Origin: a virus
DNA: 35,395 nt
Reading direction: 5' to 3' (one strand)
IMG/VR virus record: IMGVR_UViG_3300044845_000398
Location: 1 to 35,395 of that record
Shown: in pieces, positions 6,156-13,337 of the stretch
Layout: each line of letters begins with the position of its first letter
Position numbering within the stretch: the stretch's first letter is position 1
Program-made: the position numbers and the translations under genes
Notes under the pieces: generated by a model
Told to the model about the DNA's origin: nothing
The model's database searches: none
Seen by the model: only the letters and a program-made list of their open reading frames with translations

Positions 6156-6887
6156 ATGGCTTTTGATCTCAAGTCCATCAAGAAGAACACCGCCATCGCC
6201 GCGCCGCGCGTGACGGTGTACGGCGTCGAGGGTATCGGCAAGAGCACTTTCGCCGCTGCCGCTCCGAACCCCATTTTCATCCTGACCGAAGACGGCCTTG
6301 GGTCGTTGCAGGTCGAGCACTTCCCGATCTCGAAGAAGCCGGGCGACGTGCTCGACGCGATCCAGGCGCTCTATGACGGAGATCACGATTTTCGCACCGT
6401 GGTGATCGATTCGCTCGACTGGCTCGAAACCCTCATCTGGCGCGAGATCGAAAGCACGCACGACGCCAAGGACCTCGCCTACGGCAAGGGGGCGCTCATC
6501 GCCGCCGAGAAGTGGCGGCAGGTGCTCGACGGTCTCAACGCGCTCAGGAACGACAAGGGCATGATCTGCATCCTCATCGCGCACACCGAGATCAAGCGGT
6601 TCGACTCGCCGGAAGTCGAGCCGTACGACCGCTATCAGCCGAAGCTGCAGACGCGCTCGAGCGCCCTCGTGCGCGAGTGGTCGGACGCGGTGCTCTTTGC
6701 GAACTACCGCACGATCGTCAAGAAGGACGACGTGGGGTTCAACAAGACCAACAACCGCGGCGTCTCGACCGGAGAGCGTCTGCTCTACACCGCCGAAAAG
6801 CCGGCCTACATGGCGAAGAACCGATACAACCTGCCCGAGAGCATCGCGCTCTCGTGGGAGGCCTTTGAGTCTGCAATCACCAACTAA
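6156..6887 (+). CDS. RecA-like ATPase (AAA_24 family), putative recombination protein
   Basis: A 243-residue protein with Walker A GVEGIGKST (K29), Walker B TVVIDSLDW, and a conserved polar segment KGMICILIAHTEIKRF. This is the AAA_24/Sak4-like phage family, RecA-fold single-strand annealing or strand-exchange ATPases that work with a phage ssDNA-binding protein. Here the neighbours are a DUF669 protein and a PD-(D/E)XK nuclease, the usual partners. Start ATG 6156 follows GAGGAGG. It probably promotes phage recombination or repair of replicating DNA. Confidence 0.8.
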   Translation: MAFDLKSIKKNTAIAAPRVTVYGVEGIGKSTFAAAAPNPIFILTEDGLGSLQVEHFPISKKPGDVLDAIQALYDGDHDFRTVVIDSLDWLETLIWREIESTHDAKDLAYGKGALIAAEKWRQVLDGLNALRNDKGMICILIAHTEIKRFDSPEVEPYDRYQPKLQTRSSALVREWSDAVLFANYRTIVKKDDVGFNKTNNRGVSTGERLLYTAEKPAYMAKNRYNLPESIALSWEAFESAITN

Positions 6888-6900
6888 GGAAACAACGACG

Positions 6901-7380
6901 ATGCCGCAATTCAACTTCGACGCTGCCACCCATGTTGCAGCACCCGCTCCCGAGCGCGCCCCGCTGCCCAAGGGCATGTACGAGGTCGCCGTGATCTCGA
7001 GCGACCTGAAGACCACGCAGGCCGGGACCGGCCAGTACATCGAGCTCACGCTGCAGGTGCTCGACGGCCCGCACGGCGGCCGGCGCATCTGGGACCGGCT
7101 CAACATCAGCAACCCGAACAAGACCGCCGAGGACATCGCCAAGCGCCAGCTGCAGATGCTCTGCCTCGCGGCCGGCGTCACGAACCTGACCGACACCGAG
7201 CAGTTGCACGACCGCCCGGTGCTCGCCGAGATCGACCTCGATCGCAAGGACCCCTCGCGCAACCGCGTGATGGGCTACGCAGCCACCTCTTCCAAGCAAG
7301 CCTCGCGGCCGTCTCCGGCATCGCCCTCCTCCCCTGGGGCGAAGCCGGCGGCGGCTGCGCGGCCCTGGGAGAAGAAGTAA
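6901..7380 (+). CDS. DUF669-family putative ssDNA-binding protein
   Basis: A 159-residue protein. The core (about residues 20-125) matches the DUF669 pattern: LPKGMYEVAVISSDLK, GQYIELTLQVLDG and RRIWDRLNISNPN, then a C-terminal Ala/Pro/Ser linker. DUF669 proteins accompany Sak4-type ATPases and are thought to bind ssDNA. The C-terminus ends in WEKK, which is basic and lacks the acidic SSB tip; that type of tip is instead found on the next protein. Start ATG 6901, 13 nt after the upstream stop, preceded by AAGGAAACAACG. Confidence 0.75.
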   Translation: MPQFNFDAATHVAAPAPERAPLPKGMYEVAVISSDLKTTQAGTGQYIELTLQVLDGPHGGRRIWDRLNISNPNKTAEDIAKRQLQMLCLAAGVTNLTDTEQLHDRPVLAEIDLDRKDPSRNRVMGYAATSSKQASRPSPASPSSPGAKPAAAARPWEKK

Positions 7381-8490
7381 ATGCCGCAGGTCCCTGCGTC
7401 GCAGCACACGACTGGGGAGGCCGTCATTCGGTGGCGGGGTGCGCAGACGCAGGAACACCGCGAGCACTTGGGCGCGTCGCTGATCGGCCACGACTGCGAC
7501 CGGCACATCTGGCTGTCCTTCCGGTGGGCGACGACGCCCACCTGGGAGGGGCGGATGCTGCGCCTGTTCGATCGCGGCAAGCGCGAGGAGGCGGTCGTCG
7601 CCGAGGAGCTGCGCGCCATCGGCGTGGAGCTGCACACCGACGAGGGCGGCAAGCAGATCGACTGCCGCGATGAGGGCGGGCACTTCGGCGGCTCGGTGGA
7701 CGGCATCGGCAAGGGCTTCCCCGAAGCCCCGAAGTCCTGGGCGATCCTCGAGGTCAAGACGCACTCGGCCAAGAGTTTCACCGAGATGAGGAAGCTCGGC
7801 GTGGCCGACAGCAAGCCGCAGCACTACGCGCAGATGCAGATCTACATGGGCCTGCTCGGCGTCGAGCGTGCGCTCTACTTCGCCGTCAACAAGGACAACG
7901 ACGAGATCTACACCGAGTGGGTTCACTTCGACTCCGAGGCATTCGACGCTCTGCGCGCGCGCGCGAAGAGGGTCATCGACGCGCCGAGTCCGCCCGCCAA
8001 GCTCTCCGAAGACCCGGCGCACTACAAGTGCAAGTTCTGCACCTTCCACGACCTTTGCCACGGCGGCAAGGTGGCCGAGGTGAGCTGCAGGACCTGCGCG
8101 CACTCGACGCCGGTCAAGGCCGGCGCCTGGCACTGTGAGACGCACAACCGGGCGCTCGACAAGGCTGCGCAGCGCACGGCGTGCGACCAGCACCTCTTCA
8201 TCCCGGCGCTGGTGCCGTTCGGCGAGGCGGTGGACGGCGGCAACGGGTACATCGAGTACACGCACAAGGACACCGGCAAGACGTTCCGCAACGGCCCAGA
8301 CGGCTACTCGAGCAAGGAGCTCGCGGCCTCAAGCGCCGGCACGGTGACCGAGCCCGTGGTCGAGGCGATGCGCAAGGTGTTCAGCGCGAAGGTGACCGAG
8401 AGCACGCCGCGGCGCGGCAAGAAGCGCGACCTGTCGAACCTGCCGCCGGTGGCCGACGACGCCGACTTCAACGACCCGATTCCGTTCTGA
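7381..8490 (+). CDS. PD-(D/E)XK nuclease with Cas4/AddB-type cysteine cluster
   Basis: A 369-residue RecB-family nuclease. Catalytic residues: E69/E70 (RGKREE), D107 (GGSVDGIG), E124 and K126 (LEVKT), and Q-rich QHYAQMQIYM at about 147-156. One cysteine precedes the core (C39 in GHDCDRHIW) and C217-x2-C220-x5-C226 follows it, the four-Cys layout of Fe-S nucleases such as Cas4 and AddB. A second Cys/His patch (C236, C239, C252, C268) could bind zinc. The last residues, DADFNDPIPF, resemble the SSB C-terminal tip. It probably makes 3' single strands for the ATPase upstream. Start abuts the previous stop. Confidence 0.85.
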   Translation: MPQVPASQHTTGEAVIRWRGAQTQEHREHLGASLIGHDCDRHIWLSFRWATTPTWEGRMLRLFDRGKREEAVVAEELRAIGVELHTDEGGKQIDCRDEGGHFGGSVDGIGKGFPEAPKSWAILEVKTHSAKSFTEMRKLGVADSKPQHYAQMQIYMGLLGVERALYFAVNKDNDEIYTEWVHFDSEAFDALRARAKRVIDAPSPPAKLSEDPAHYKCKFCTFHDLCHGGKVAEVSCRTCAHSTPVKAGAWHCETHNRALDKAAQRTACDQHLFIPALVPFGEAVDGGNGYIEYTHKDTGKTFRNGPDGYSSKELAASSAGTVTEPVVEAMRKVFSAKVTESTPRRGKKRDLSNLPPVADDADFNDPIPF

Positions 8491-8497
8491 GGCGCGC

Positions 8498-8794
8498 ATG
8501 AACAAGAACGTCTGCCAACGCTGCGGCGAGGTCTGGGACGATCACCACAAGTGCGGGATATCCGTGCAGGAGTTCGACCTGGTCAAGCGCCCGGCGCACT
8601 ACAACCGGGGCGGCGTCGAGTGCATCGACGCCATCCGCGCGCAGCTCTCCGAGGACGAGTGGCGCGGGTACCTGCGCGGGCAGGTCGCCAAGTACAACTG
8701 GCGGCTGGGCGCGAAGGACGACCCGAAGCAGGAGGCCGGCAAGCTCCTGTTCTACGCACGGCTGCTCGCGGGCGAAGATCCGCGTGGCAACTAA
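8498..8794 (+). CDS. DUF3310 protein with N-terminal zinc knuckle
   Basis: A 98-residue protein. Residues about 30-95 fit DUF3310: RPAHYNRGGVECIDAI, then AKYNWRLGAKDDPKQEAGKL. This family is common in phages and sometimes labelled a nucleotide-kinase-like protein, without solid functional proof. An N-terminal CQRCGEVWDDHHKC segment is an extra putative zinc site. It lies inside the recombination operon, 7 nt after the nuclease gene. Confidence 0.8.
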   Translation: MNKNVCQRCGEVWDDHHKCGISVQEFDLVKRPAHYNRGGVECIDAIRAQLSEDEWRGYLRGQVAKYNWRLGAKDDPKQEAGKLLFYARLLAGEDPRGN

Positions 8795-8832
8795 ACCCAA
8801 AGGGTGCCACTGGTGGCGCAGGAGCTTTAAAG

Positions 8833-9159
8833 ATGGGCGGAAGGATGTCACGGAACAAAGGCGCAGCGGCGGAGCGGGAGCTGGCGCAGATCCTGAGCGA
8901 CGAGCTCGGGTTCGTGGTGAAGCGCAAGCTCGGCCAAGCCCGCGACAGCGGGGATGACATCCAGGTGGGCAAGTTCCGCATCGAGGCCAAGCGCCGCGAG
9001 ACGCTTGCGCTCCCCGCCTGGTGCCGCCAGATCGAGGCGCACTGCCAGCCCAGCGAAGTGCCCGTCGTGGCCTACCGCCAGAACGGCCAGCCGTGGCGCA
9101 TCGTCATGAAACTTGAGGACTTTCTGCCGCTCATGCGCGGAGAGTTGACAGATGGGTGA
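8833..9159 (+). CDS. Holliday-junction-resolvase-like PD-(D/E)XK endonuclease
   Basis: A 108-residue protein with a compact PD-(D/E)XK core: NKGAAAERELAQIL (E14/E16), GDDIQVGKFRIEAK (D41/D42, E51, K53), then a basic stretch and a VVAYRQNGQPWRIV strand. This matches small Hjc-like phage resolvases. It would cut branched DNA made during replication, recombination or packaging. ATG 8833 has AGGAG 8 nt upstream; ATG 8845 (MSRNKG) is an alternative. The 3' end overlaps the next gene by 8 nt. Confidence 0.75.
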   Translation: MGGRMSRNKGAAAERELAQILSDELGFVVKRKLGQARDSGDDIQVGKFRIEAKRRETLALPAWCRQIEAHCQPSEVPVVAYRQNGQPWRIVMKLEDFLPLMRGELTDG

Positions 9160-9469
9160 AGTGTTGCGAGAATCTCAACAGCAGGTGCTTACCTCACTTG
9201 CTGACGCGGCGGTGCGACTCGGTGTTAGCGTGAAGACGCTCCGCCGGCTCGTTGACCGGGGCGAGGTGCCGCACTACAGGTTCGGCATCGCGATTCGGGT
9301 GAACGTCGCGGAGATCCTCGAAGCAACCAAGGAGCGATGCAAACCATGTCCATCCACAAACGCGGCAATACCTACCATCTCGACATCCCGCTCGCGAACG
9401 GCGGGCGACTCAGGCGCTCTGCTGAGACATCTGATCGAAAAGCGGCGCAGGAACTCCACGACCAACTAA
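9152..9469 (+). CDS. Excisionase-like MerR/AlpA-type HTH protein
   Basis: A 105-residue protein. A winged helix-turn-helix (about residues 13-62) reads TSLADAAVRLGVSVKTLRRL, then VDRGEVPHYRF, the pattern of phage excisionases and AlpA-like regulators. It sits directly before integrase, the usual xis position. The domain ends near residue 62; the remaining 40 residues overlap the integrase start in another frame by more than 120 nt and are low-complexity. They may be a passive extension, or the functional protein may be mostly the N-terminal part. Start ATG 9152 overlaps the upstream stop. Confidence 0.7.
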   Translation: MGEVLRESQQQVLTSLADAAVRLGVSVKTLRRLVDRGEVPHYRFGIAIRVNVAEILEATKERCKPCPSTNAAIPTISTSRSRTAGDSGALLRHLIEKRRRNSTTN

Positions 9470-10338
9470 AGGCGCAGCTCTGGCGCCAGGAGAAGCTCGG
9501 CGCGAAGCAGCCGCGCTCACTCACCGAGGCCGCCGAGCGATGGCTCGCCGAGCACGCCAAGGCGAGCGCCATCCGCGACTACACCCACCACCTCGCGTTC
9601 TGGTGTGCACGCGCCGAGGGCATGTCGCTCACGGAGATCACGCGCTCGTGGGCGGCTGAGCAGATCGAGCAGCTCGTCACGCGCAAGGGCACGCCGGCGA
9701 CGCCTGGCACGCGCAACAACTACATCATCACGCTGCGCTCGGTGCTGAACACGGCCTGCCGCGACTGGGAGTGGATCGAGCAGGTGCCGGCGCTGCGCAC
9801 CTATGGCGACAAGCGCGACGGCAGCCGCATGGTCATCGCCACCCCGGCGCAGGCCAAGGCGCTGCTCGAGGTGCTGCCGGCGGGGCTGCGCGCTGCGGTC
9901 GGGTTCGCCTTCATGACGGGGCTTCGCAAGTCGAACGTGTTCGGGCTCACCTGGGACCGGGTGGACCTTGCGCGGGGTCTTTGCTGGGTGCAGCCGATCG
10001 ACACCAAGGCGGGGAACCTGATCGTGTGCCCGCTGAACTCAGCCGCGAAGGCCCTGCTCGAGCAGCAGGTGCGCTCCGAGGCGCGGGTGTTCCCGGTCGA
10101 GCCGATCTGTCATCACCAGTGGAAGCGGTACACCGCGCGCGCCGGGCTGCCGATCGGGTTTCGGTTCCACGACATCCGGCACACCTTCGCCAGTTGGCTC
10201 GCGTTGGATGGCACCGATCGCAAGACGCTGCAGGATCTGGGCGGGTGGAAGTCCCCCGCGATGATCGACAACTACGTCCACCTGCCGGTCGATCATTTGA
10301 TCAGCGCGGCGGAGCGATTGTCCTCGCGCCTGAACTGA
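9346..10338 (+). CDS. int: Tyrosine-family integrase
   Basis: A 330-residue recombinase. Catalytic residues (numbered from ATG 9346): R194 (MTGLRKSN), K221 (DTKAGN), H275 and R278 (FHDIRHTFASW), W301 (LGGWKSP) and nucleophile Y310 (DNYVHL). The N-terminal about 60 residues look like an arm-binding domain and residues about 60-155 like a SAM-like core-binding domain. AAGGAG lies 11 nt upstream; ATG 9337 is only 2 nt from it and is less likely. attP with a tRNA-identical core lies immediately downstream, so it should integrate the phage into that tRNA gene. Excision would need the HTH protein upstream. Confidence 0.92.
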   Translation: MSIHKRGNTYHLDIPLANGGRLRRSAETSDRKAAQELHDQLKAQLWRQEKLGAKQPRSLTEAAERWLAEHAKASAIRDYTHHLAFWCARAEGMSLTEITRSWAAEQIEQLVTRKGTPATPGTRNNYIITLRSVLNTACRDWEWIEQVPALRTYGDKRDGSRMVIATPAQAKALLEVLPAGLRAAVGFAFMTGLRKSNVFGLTWDRVDLARGLCWVQPIDTKAGNLIVCPLNSAAKALLEQQVRSEARVFPVEPICHHQWKRYTARAGLPIGFRFHDIRHTFASWLALDGTDRKTLQDLGGWKSPAMIDNYVHLPVDHLISAAERLSSRLN

Positions 10339-10372
10339 TTGTGGGGAGTCTGTACACAAATTCCCCACAATC
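10337..10372. repeat. Inverted repeat at the end of integrase (attP arm region)
   Basis: GATTGTGGGGA (10337-10347) and TCCCCACAATC (10362-10372) are perfect inverted arms around a 14-nt loop, overlapping the integrase stop. No T run follows, so a simple terminator is unlikely. The right half is part of the direct repeat that recurs at 10543, so this is probably an arm-binding arrangement. Confidence 0.65.
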
Positions 10373-10417
10373 GTCGTTTCAGGTCTTTCTCGTTTCGTCG
10401 TAAGTGCCTGATTTATT

Positions 10418-10462
<45 letters not shown>

Positions 10463-10469
10463 GATGACA

Positions 10470-10512
10470 CAGTTCCTTGCAGATCAGCAACTTGCTGATT
10501 TGCAAGGGACTG
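10470..10512 (+). other. 43-nt near-perfect palindrome, possible int retroregulation hairpin
   Basis: The arms 10470-10490 and 10492-10512 are complementary except at two positions, and both of these are G-U wobbles if the + strand RNA folds. It lies about 130 nt after the integrase stop, inside attP. On + strand RNA this gives a long hairpin without a T run, unlike a terminator. The arrangement recalls the lambda sib site; function is inference. Confidence 0.6.
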
Positions 10513-10566
10513 CTATGCCCTACAGTAGCCCTGTTTCCCGATAGTCTGTACACAAATTCCCCACAG

Positions 10567-11568
10567 TCAAACCGCCTCACCTCGGAACCACGCCTTGCCG
10601 CCCTCGACCACTGCGATCTCGGGCGGCAGGAGCCGCCCCTCGCGGAAGGTGAGCACCGCGAAGCCCGAGGCCCAATTGACCGGTCCCGCCTCGACGTAGG
10701 TGAACTGCGGGCCGGTGATGTCGGCCATCGTGCCACAGTCAACCCCGTAGCGCCGCCCGCGATAGTCGGACCAAGGCGTGACCTTGAGCTGGTGAAGGTG
10801 CCCGTGGACGTATGATACGCCGGCCTTGAGGGTCGAGTTGATGGCCGCGTGCAGACCGCCCGCGACCGGGCGATGGCGGATACAGACCCAGCCGTCGGCG
10901 TGCGCGTTCAAGTGCAGCGCCCAGCCGGCGCGCCACTTGGGCAGGAAGTCGAGCAAGGTGGTGCCAGGCATCCCCTCGACCTCGGCGACGCGACCGGAGA
11001 GGTAGTTCTCGAACCGTGCGTCGTGGTTGCCGATCGTGCGGATGAGCTTGGCCTTGCCCGCCGCCCGCTCGATCTCGGCGCAGCGGTCCTGCACTGTGTG
11101 GATCTCGTCCTTCAAGTGCGGCTGCTGCTCCCACATGATGCGCGGGTGCCTTGAGATGCGAGCGCCATCGAGGATGTCGCCATTCAGCACGACCATCTCA
11201 GGTTTGAGCTTCTTGGCAAGCCGACAGAAGGCCTCGTGCGCGACGGTGACGATGCCCGGCCAGTAGTGGCAGTCGGAGGCCACCAGCACTACGCCATCCT
11301 TGATGGTGTCGTGCATCTCGCCCTCGTACTTGACCGCCCGCTCGGCTGCGAGCTTGCTGGCGCGAAAGGCTGCGCCCGACGGGCCTTGCGTGTTCTCGTT
11401 GCAGACCCTGCTGTTCTCAGAGTTGAGCACGATGCCGTGCTTCGTCTCGAGCGACCGGCGGCGCGTGAACACCTGCCGCACCGAGAGGTTGAGCGCCTTC
11501 GCCACATCGCCGGGGCGCTTGAGCCGCTGCCACGCCGCGATGAAGTCTTGGTCGGATGCGGTCAGCAC
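10567..11568 (-). CDS. Metallophosphoesterase with N-terminal helix-turn-helix
   Basis: A 333-residue calcineurin-like phosphoesterase. Metal ligands: D99 and H101 (SDCHYW), G130-D131 (NGDILD), GNHD 180-183 and GHLH 256-259. Before the core, residues about 19-40 (PGDVAKALNLSVRQVFTRRR) form a helix-turn-helix, an unusual addition. GTG 11568 overlaps the upstream stop within GTGCTGA; longer in-frame extensions run into the overlapping zincin gene and look like shadow. It is the last gene of the - strand late block and ends next to attP. Substrate unknown: nucleic-acid ends, phosphoprotein or cyclic nucleotide are all possible. Confidence 0.85.
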   Translation of the reverse strand: MLTASDQDFIAAWQRLKRPGDVAKALNLSVRQVFTRRRSLETKHGIVLNSENSRVCNENTQGPSGAAFRASKLAAERAVKYEGEMHDTIKDGVVLVASDCHYWPGIVTVAHEAFCRLAKKLKPEMVVLNGDILDGARISRHPRIMWEQQPHLKDEIHTVQDRCAEIERAAGKAKLIRTIGNHDARFENYLSGRVAEVEGMPGTTLLDFLPKWRAGWALHLNAHADGWVCIRHRPVAGGLHAAINSTLKAGVSYVHGHLHQLKVTPWSDYRGRRYGVDCGTMADITGPQFTYVEAGPVNWASGFAVLTFREGRLLPPEIAVVEGGKAWFRGEAV

Positions 11569-11882
11569 GACCTTTCCCCGGTGTCGAACGTGGTCAGGGA
11601 TTGGTGAAGTAGGCTCGCCAAATTGTCCACGAACACCTCGTCGTCGTTTAGCGGGTGGTTCATCTCCGTCAACATCGAGTGCGCCCACTCGTGACAGAAG
11701 GTTTGCTGGAGCTCGGTGTCGCCCAGATCGCCGCGCAGGTCGATGCGGTGACGGGTCGGGTCGTACATCCCGACGGTATCCATCGAGTGCGGCCACCGGG
11801 TGCGCGGGATGATCCGCACCGTGACTTGATGGCCGTGCAAATTGAACCGCTTCGGGATTTTTAGCCGAGCGTGCCGATTCAC
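11562..11882 (-). CDS. Small zincin-like metalloprotease domain protein
   Basis: A 106-residue protein with H64-E65-W-A-H68 inside LQQTFCHEWAHSML, the HExxH zinc-protease signature. An acidic stretch (NDDEVFVDNLAS) follows that could supply the third ligand. It resembles short ImmA/SprT-like phage proteases. GTG 11882 overlaps the spanin stop (GTGA), and the gene overlaps the phosphoesterase by 7 nt. The target could be a regulator or a virion protein; unknown. Confidence 0.75.
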   Translation of the reverse strand: MNRHARLKIPKRFNLHGHQVTVRIIPRTRWPHSMDTVGMYDPTRHRIDLRGDLGDTELQQTFCHEWAHSMLTEMNHPLNDDEVFVDNLASLLHQSLTTFDTGERSC

Positions 11883-12319
11883 CTCACGAGCCCCTGGAGC
11901 TCGGCGAATCGGGCGGCGTCGCGCTCGCAGGCGGCGAGGTGGTCGGCAAGAGCTTCTCCAATGCCTCCCGCGTCGCCGGGCTCTCCGGCGGGGCCATCAG
12001 GCGCGGGGGCATCGGCACAGGCTTGGGGCACGCCGGGGGCGGCAAGGGAGTCACGCAGCCGCCGAGCAAGGTCGCGACCGCGACGATCAGCAGCGTCGAG
12101 TTTCTGGCTGAGTCCACGCTCCACCTCCTGGTGCCGGGCGTAAATCAGCGCCTCGGCCTCTCTGGCGGCCTCTGCGGCGCGTGCCCGCTCGAGGTGCCAC
12201 TCCGACCGGACGGCCGCCTCAGCGGCCTCGTAGCCGCCTTGGTAGGCCGTCCGGTACCCGAACCACCCGAGGCCGGCCAGCGCGAGTGCGAGGCCGACCC
12301 CGAGGTAGATGCGGTTCAC
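11879..12319 (-). CDS. Rz: Rz-like inner-membrane spanin
   Basis: A 146-residue protein with an N-terminal transmembrane helix (about 5-22, YLGVGLALALAGLGWFGY). A long charged periplasmic coiled coil follows (VRSEWHLERARAAEAAREAE), typical of i-spanins. Rz1 is nested in its 3' half in another frame, as in many phages of Gram-negative hosts. It joins the inner to the outer membrane through Rz1 and completes lysis after endolysin action. GTG 12319 overlaps the holin stop. Confidence 0.8.
   Translation of the reverse strand: MNRIYLGVGLALALAGLGWFGYRTAYQGGYEAAEAAVRSEWHLERARAAEAAREAEALIYARHQEVERGLSQKLDAADRRGRDLARRLRDSLAAPGVPQACADAPAPDGPAGEPGDAGGIGEALADHLAACERDAARFAELQGLVR
11884..12117 (-). CDS. 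Rz1: Nested Rz1-like outer-membrane lipoprotein spanin
   Basis: A 77-residue protein entirely inside the Rz gene, in a different frame. It has a lipoprotein signal peptide with lipobox LLGGC (C21 would be lipidated) followed by a Pro-rich mature chain (PLPPPACPKPVPMPP). This is the classic Rz1 pattern. It should sit in the outer membrane and bind Rz. Confidence 0.8.
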   Translation of the reverse strand: MDSARNSTLLIVAVATLLGGCVTPLPPPACPKPVPMPPRLMAPPESPATREALEKLLPTTSPPASATPPDSPSSRGS

Positions 12320-12492
12320 ACCGCCTCGGGCTTCTTCTTGCTACGCACTGACCAGACGGCCACGGCGATGGTGGCGAGGGCGCCGCCCACGGCCGCGACT
12401 GTCTCGGCGTCTGCGAAGCCCTTGCCGACGAGGTAGCCGCCCACTGCGGCCACGACGGCCCGCACGATTCCAGCGATCTGTTCTGCAGTCAT
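12316..12492 (-). CDS. Small two-helix holin-like membrane protein
   Basis: A 58-residue protein with two short hydrophobic helices (about 9-22 and 31-48: AAVGGALATIAVAVW) and a basic tail (RSKKKPEAV), the form of small phage holins. It lies between endolysin and Rz. Its stop overlaps Rz (GTGA). Probable holin or antiholin; a second candidate is at 12989-13165. Confidence 0.65.
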   Translation of the reverse strand: MTAEQIAGIVRAVVAAVGGYLVGKGFADAETVAAVGGALATIAVAVWSVRSKKKPEAV

Positions 12493-12503
12493 GTCTCTAT
12501 CTC

Positions 12504-12989
12504 CTACGCTTCGTTGATGGAGGCTGTTGCCCCGTTGGACGCGACGAGCGGCAGGGAGCCGCCCGGCACGATGTTGGTCTGCGGCCATCGGTAGCCGAGA
12601 ACTCGAGAGCGATCGAAAGGCGCGACGTTGACCGAGTTGCCTTGGTTCCCACCGAGCACCATCAGCCGCCCGCGCTCGTCGGTGCCGACGAGGAAGCCGA
12701 CATGCCCGCCGCCCTTGCGCTCGAACACGACCACGGCACCGACCGCTGGGTGCGTGAGCGCGGTGCCGAAGTGGAGCCACGCCCGCGCGCGGTACCAGTG
12801 CGGGGGCTTCGGGAAGCCCTCGGCCTCGAGCACGGCGGCGACGAAGGTGCCGCACCACGGCGTCTCGTCATCGCGCCACCACGCCTTGAGCTCGCGCAGC
12901 CAGCGGGCGATGACGGGCGCGGTGGCCTTGCCCGGCACTTCACGCAGCCCGATGAAGGCGCGCGCGCGGGTGAGCCACTTCGGCTCCAT
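12504..12989 (-). CDS. CHAP/NlpC-type endolysin (TIGR02594-like)
   Basis: A 161-residue muralytic enzyme. A papain-like triad is visible: C46 in DDETPWCGTFVAAVLEAEG, H96 in RKGGGHVGFLVG and N115 in LGGNQGNS. This matches the TIGR02594/CHAP family common in phages. It lacks a signal peptide, so it needs a holin for export. It starts at ATG 12989, overlapping the stop of the small membrane gene upstream. Confidence 0.85.
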   Translation of the reverse strand: MEPKWLTRARAFIGLREVPGKATAPVIARWLRELKAWWRDDETPWCGTFVAAVLEAEGFPKPPHWYRARAWLHFGTALTHPAVGAVVVFERKGGGHVGFLVGTDERGRLMVLGGNQGNSVNVAPFDRSRVLGYRWPQTNIVPGGSLPLVASNGATASINEA

Positions 12990-13165
12990 CAGGGCTTCCT
13001 CAGGTTCTTGAGGTGCACGGCGATCGCGAAGCAGCCCGCCGCGATGGCGATGAGCCCCGCGATGAATGCGATGATCTCATTGGCTTGCGAAAACCACGAC
13101 ACACTGGCCGCAGTAACGCTGCCCGCAGCCGCGACATCCGCCGCCCTCTCGATCGGCGTGGTCAT
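12989..13165 (-). CDS. Small membrane protein, holin candidate
   Basis: A 58-residue protein with a polar N-terminus and one strong transmembrane helix (about residues 29-49, EIIAFIAGLIAIAAGCFAIA), then a basic end (HLKNLRKP). Located directly before endolysin with overlapping stop/start. Either this or the 12316 gene may be the holin, the other an antiholin. Confidence 0.65.
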   Translation of the reverse strand: MTTPIERAADVAAAGSVTAASVSWFSQANEIIAFIAGLIAIAAGCFAIAVHLKNLRKP

Positions 13166-13320
13166 GGCTCGCTCTCTACCTGCGCGGCTTTGAGCTGCTC
13201 GTCGGCTTGCACCTTGATCTTGACGGCGAGCGGGAACACGCCCGACTTCGTGGGCAACTCGCCGAAGATGTTGAGGATGTCCTGCACTTCGTCGCGGGTC
13301 AGGGTGAGGGTGATTTCCAT
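13162..13320 (-). CDS. Hypothetical small protein before the lysis genes
   Basis: A 52-residue protein starting at ATG 13320, with AAGGAG 6 nt upstream; the upstream in-frame ATG at 13359 lies too near the fibre gene end. Reads MEITLTLTRDEVQDIL, then a basic/acidic C-terminus. No domain recognised. It could be a small structural or assembly factor. Confidence 0.6.
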   Translation of the reverse strand: MEITLTLTRDEVQDILNIFGELPTKSGVFPLAVKIKVQADEQLKAAQVESEP

Positions 13321-13337
13321 GTGGGTCTCCTTGTGTG

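Noticed and set aside
10337-10372. Rho-independent terminator for integrase
   Set aside because: The stem is good but no T run follows; the sequence is part of the attP arm repeats.
11569-11796. N-terminal extension of the phosphoesterase up to 11796
   Set aside because: This part overlaps the HExxH gene completely and is Arg/Pro-rich without pattern; GTG 11568 gives a coupled start and a normal domain.
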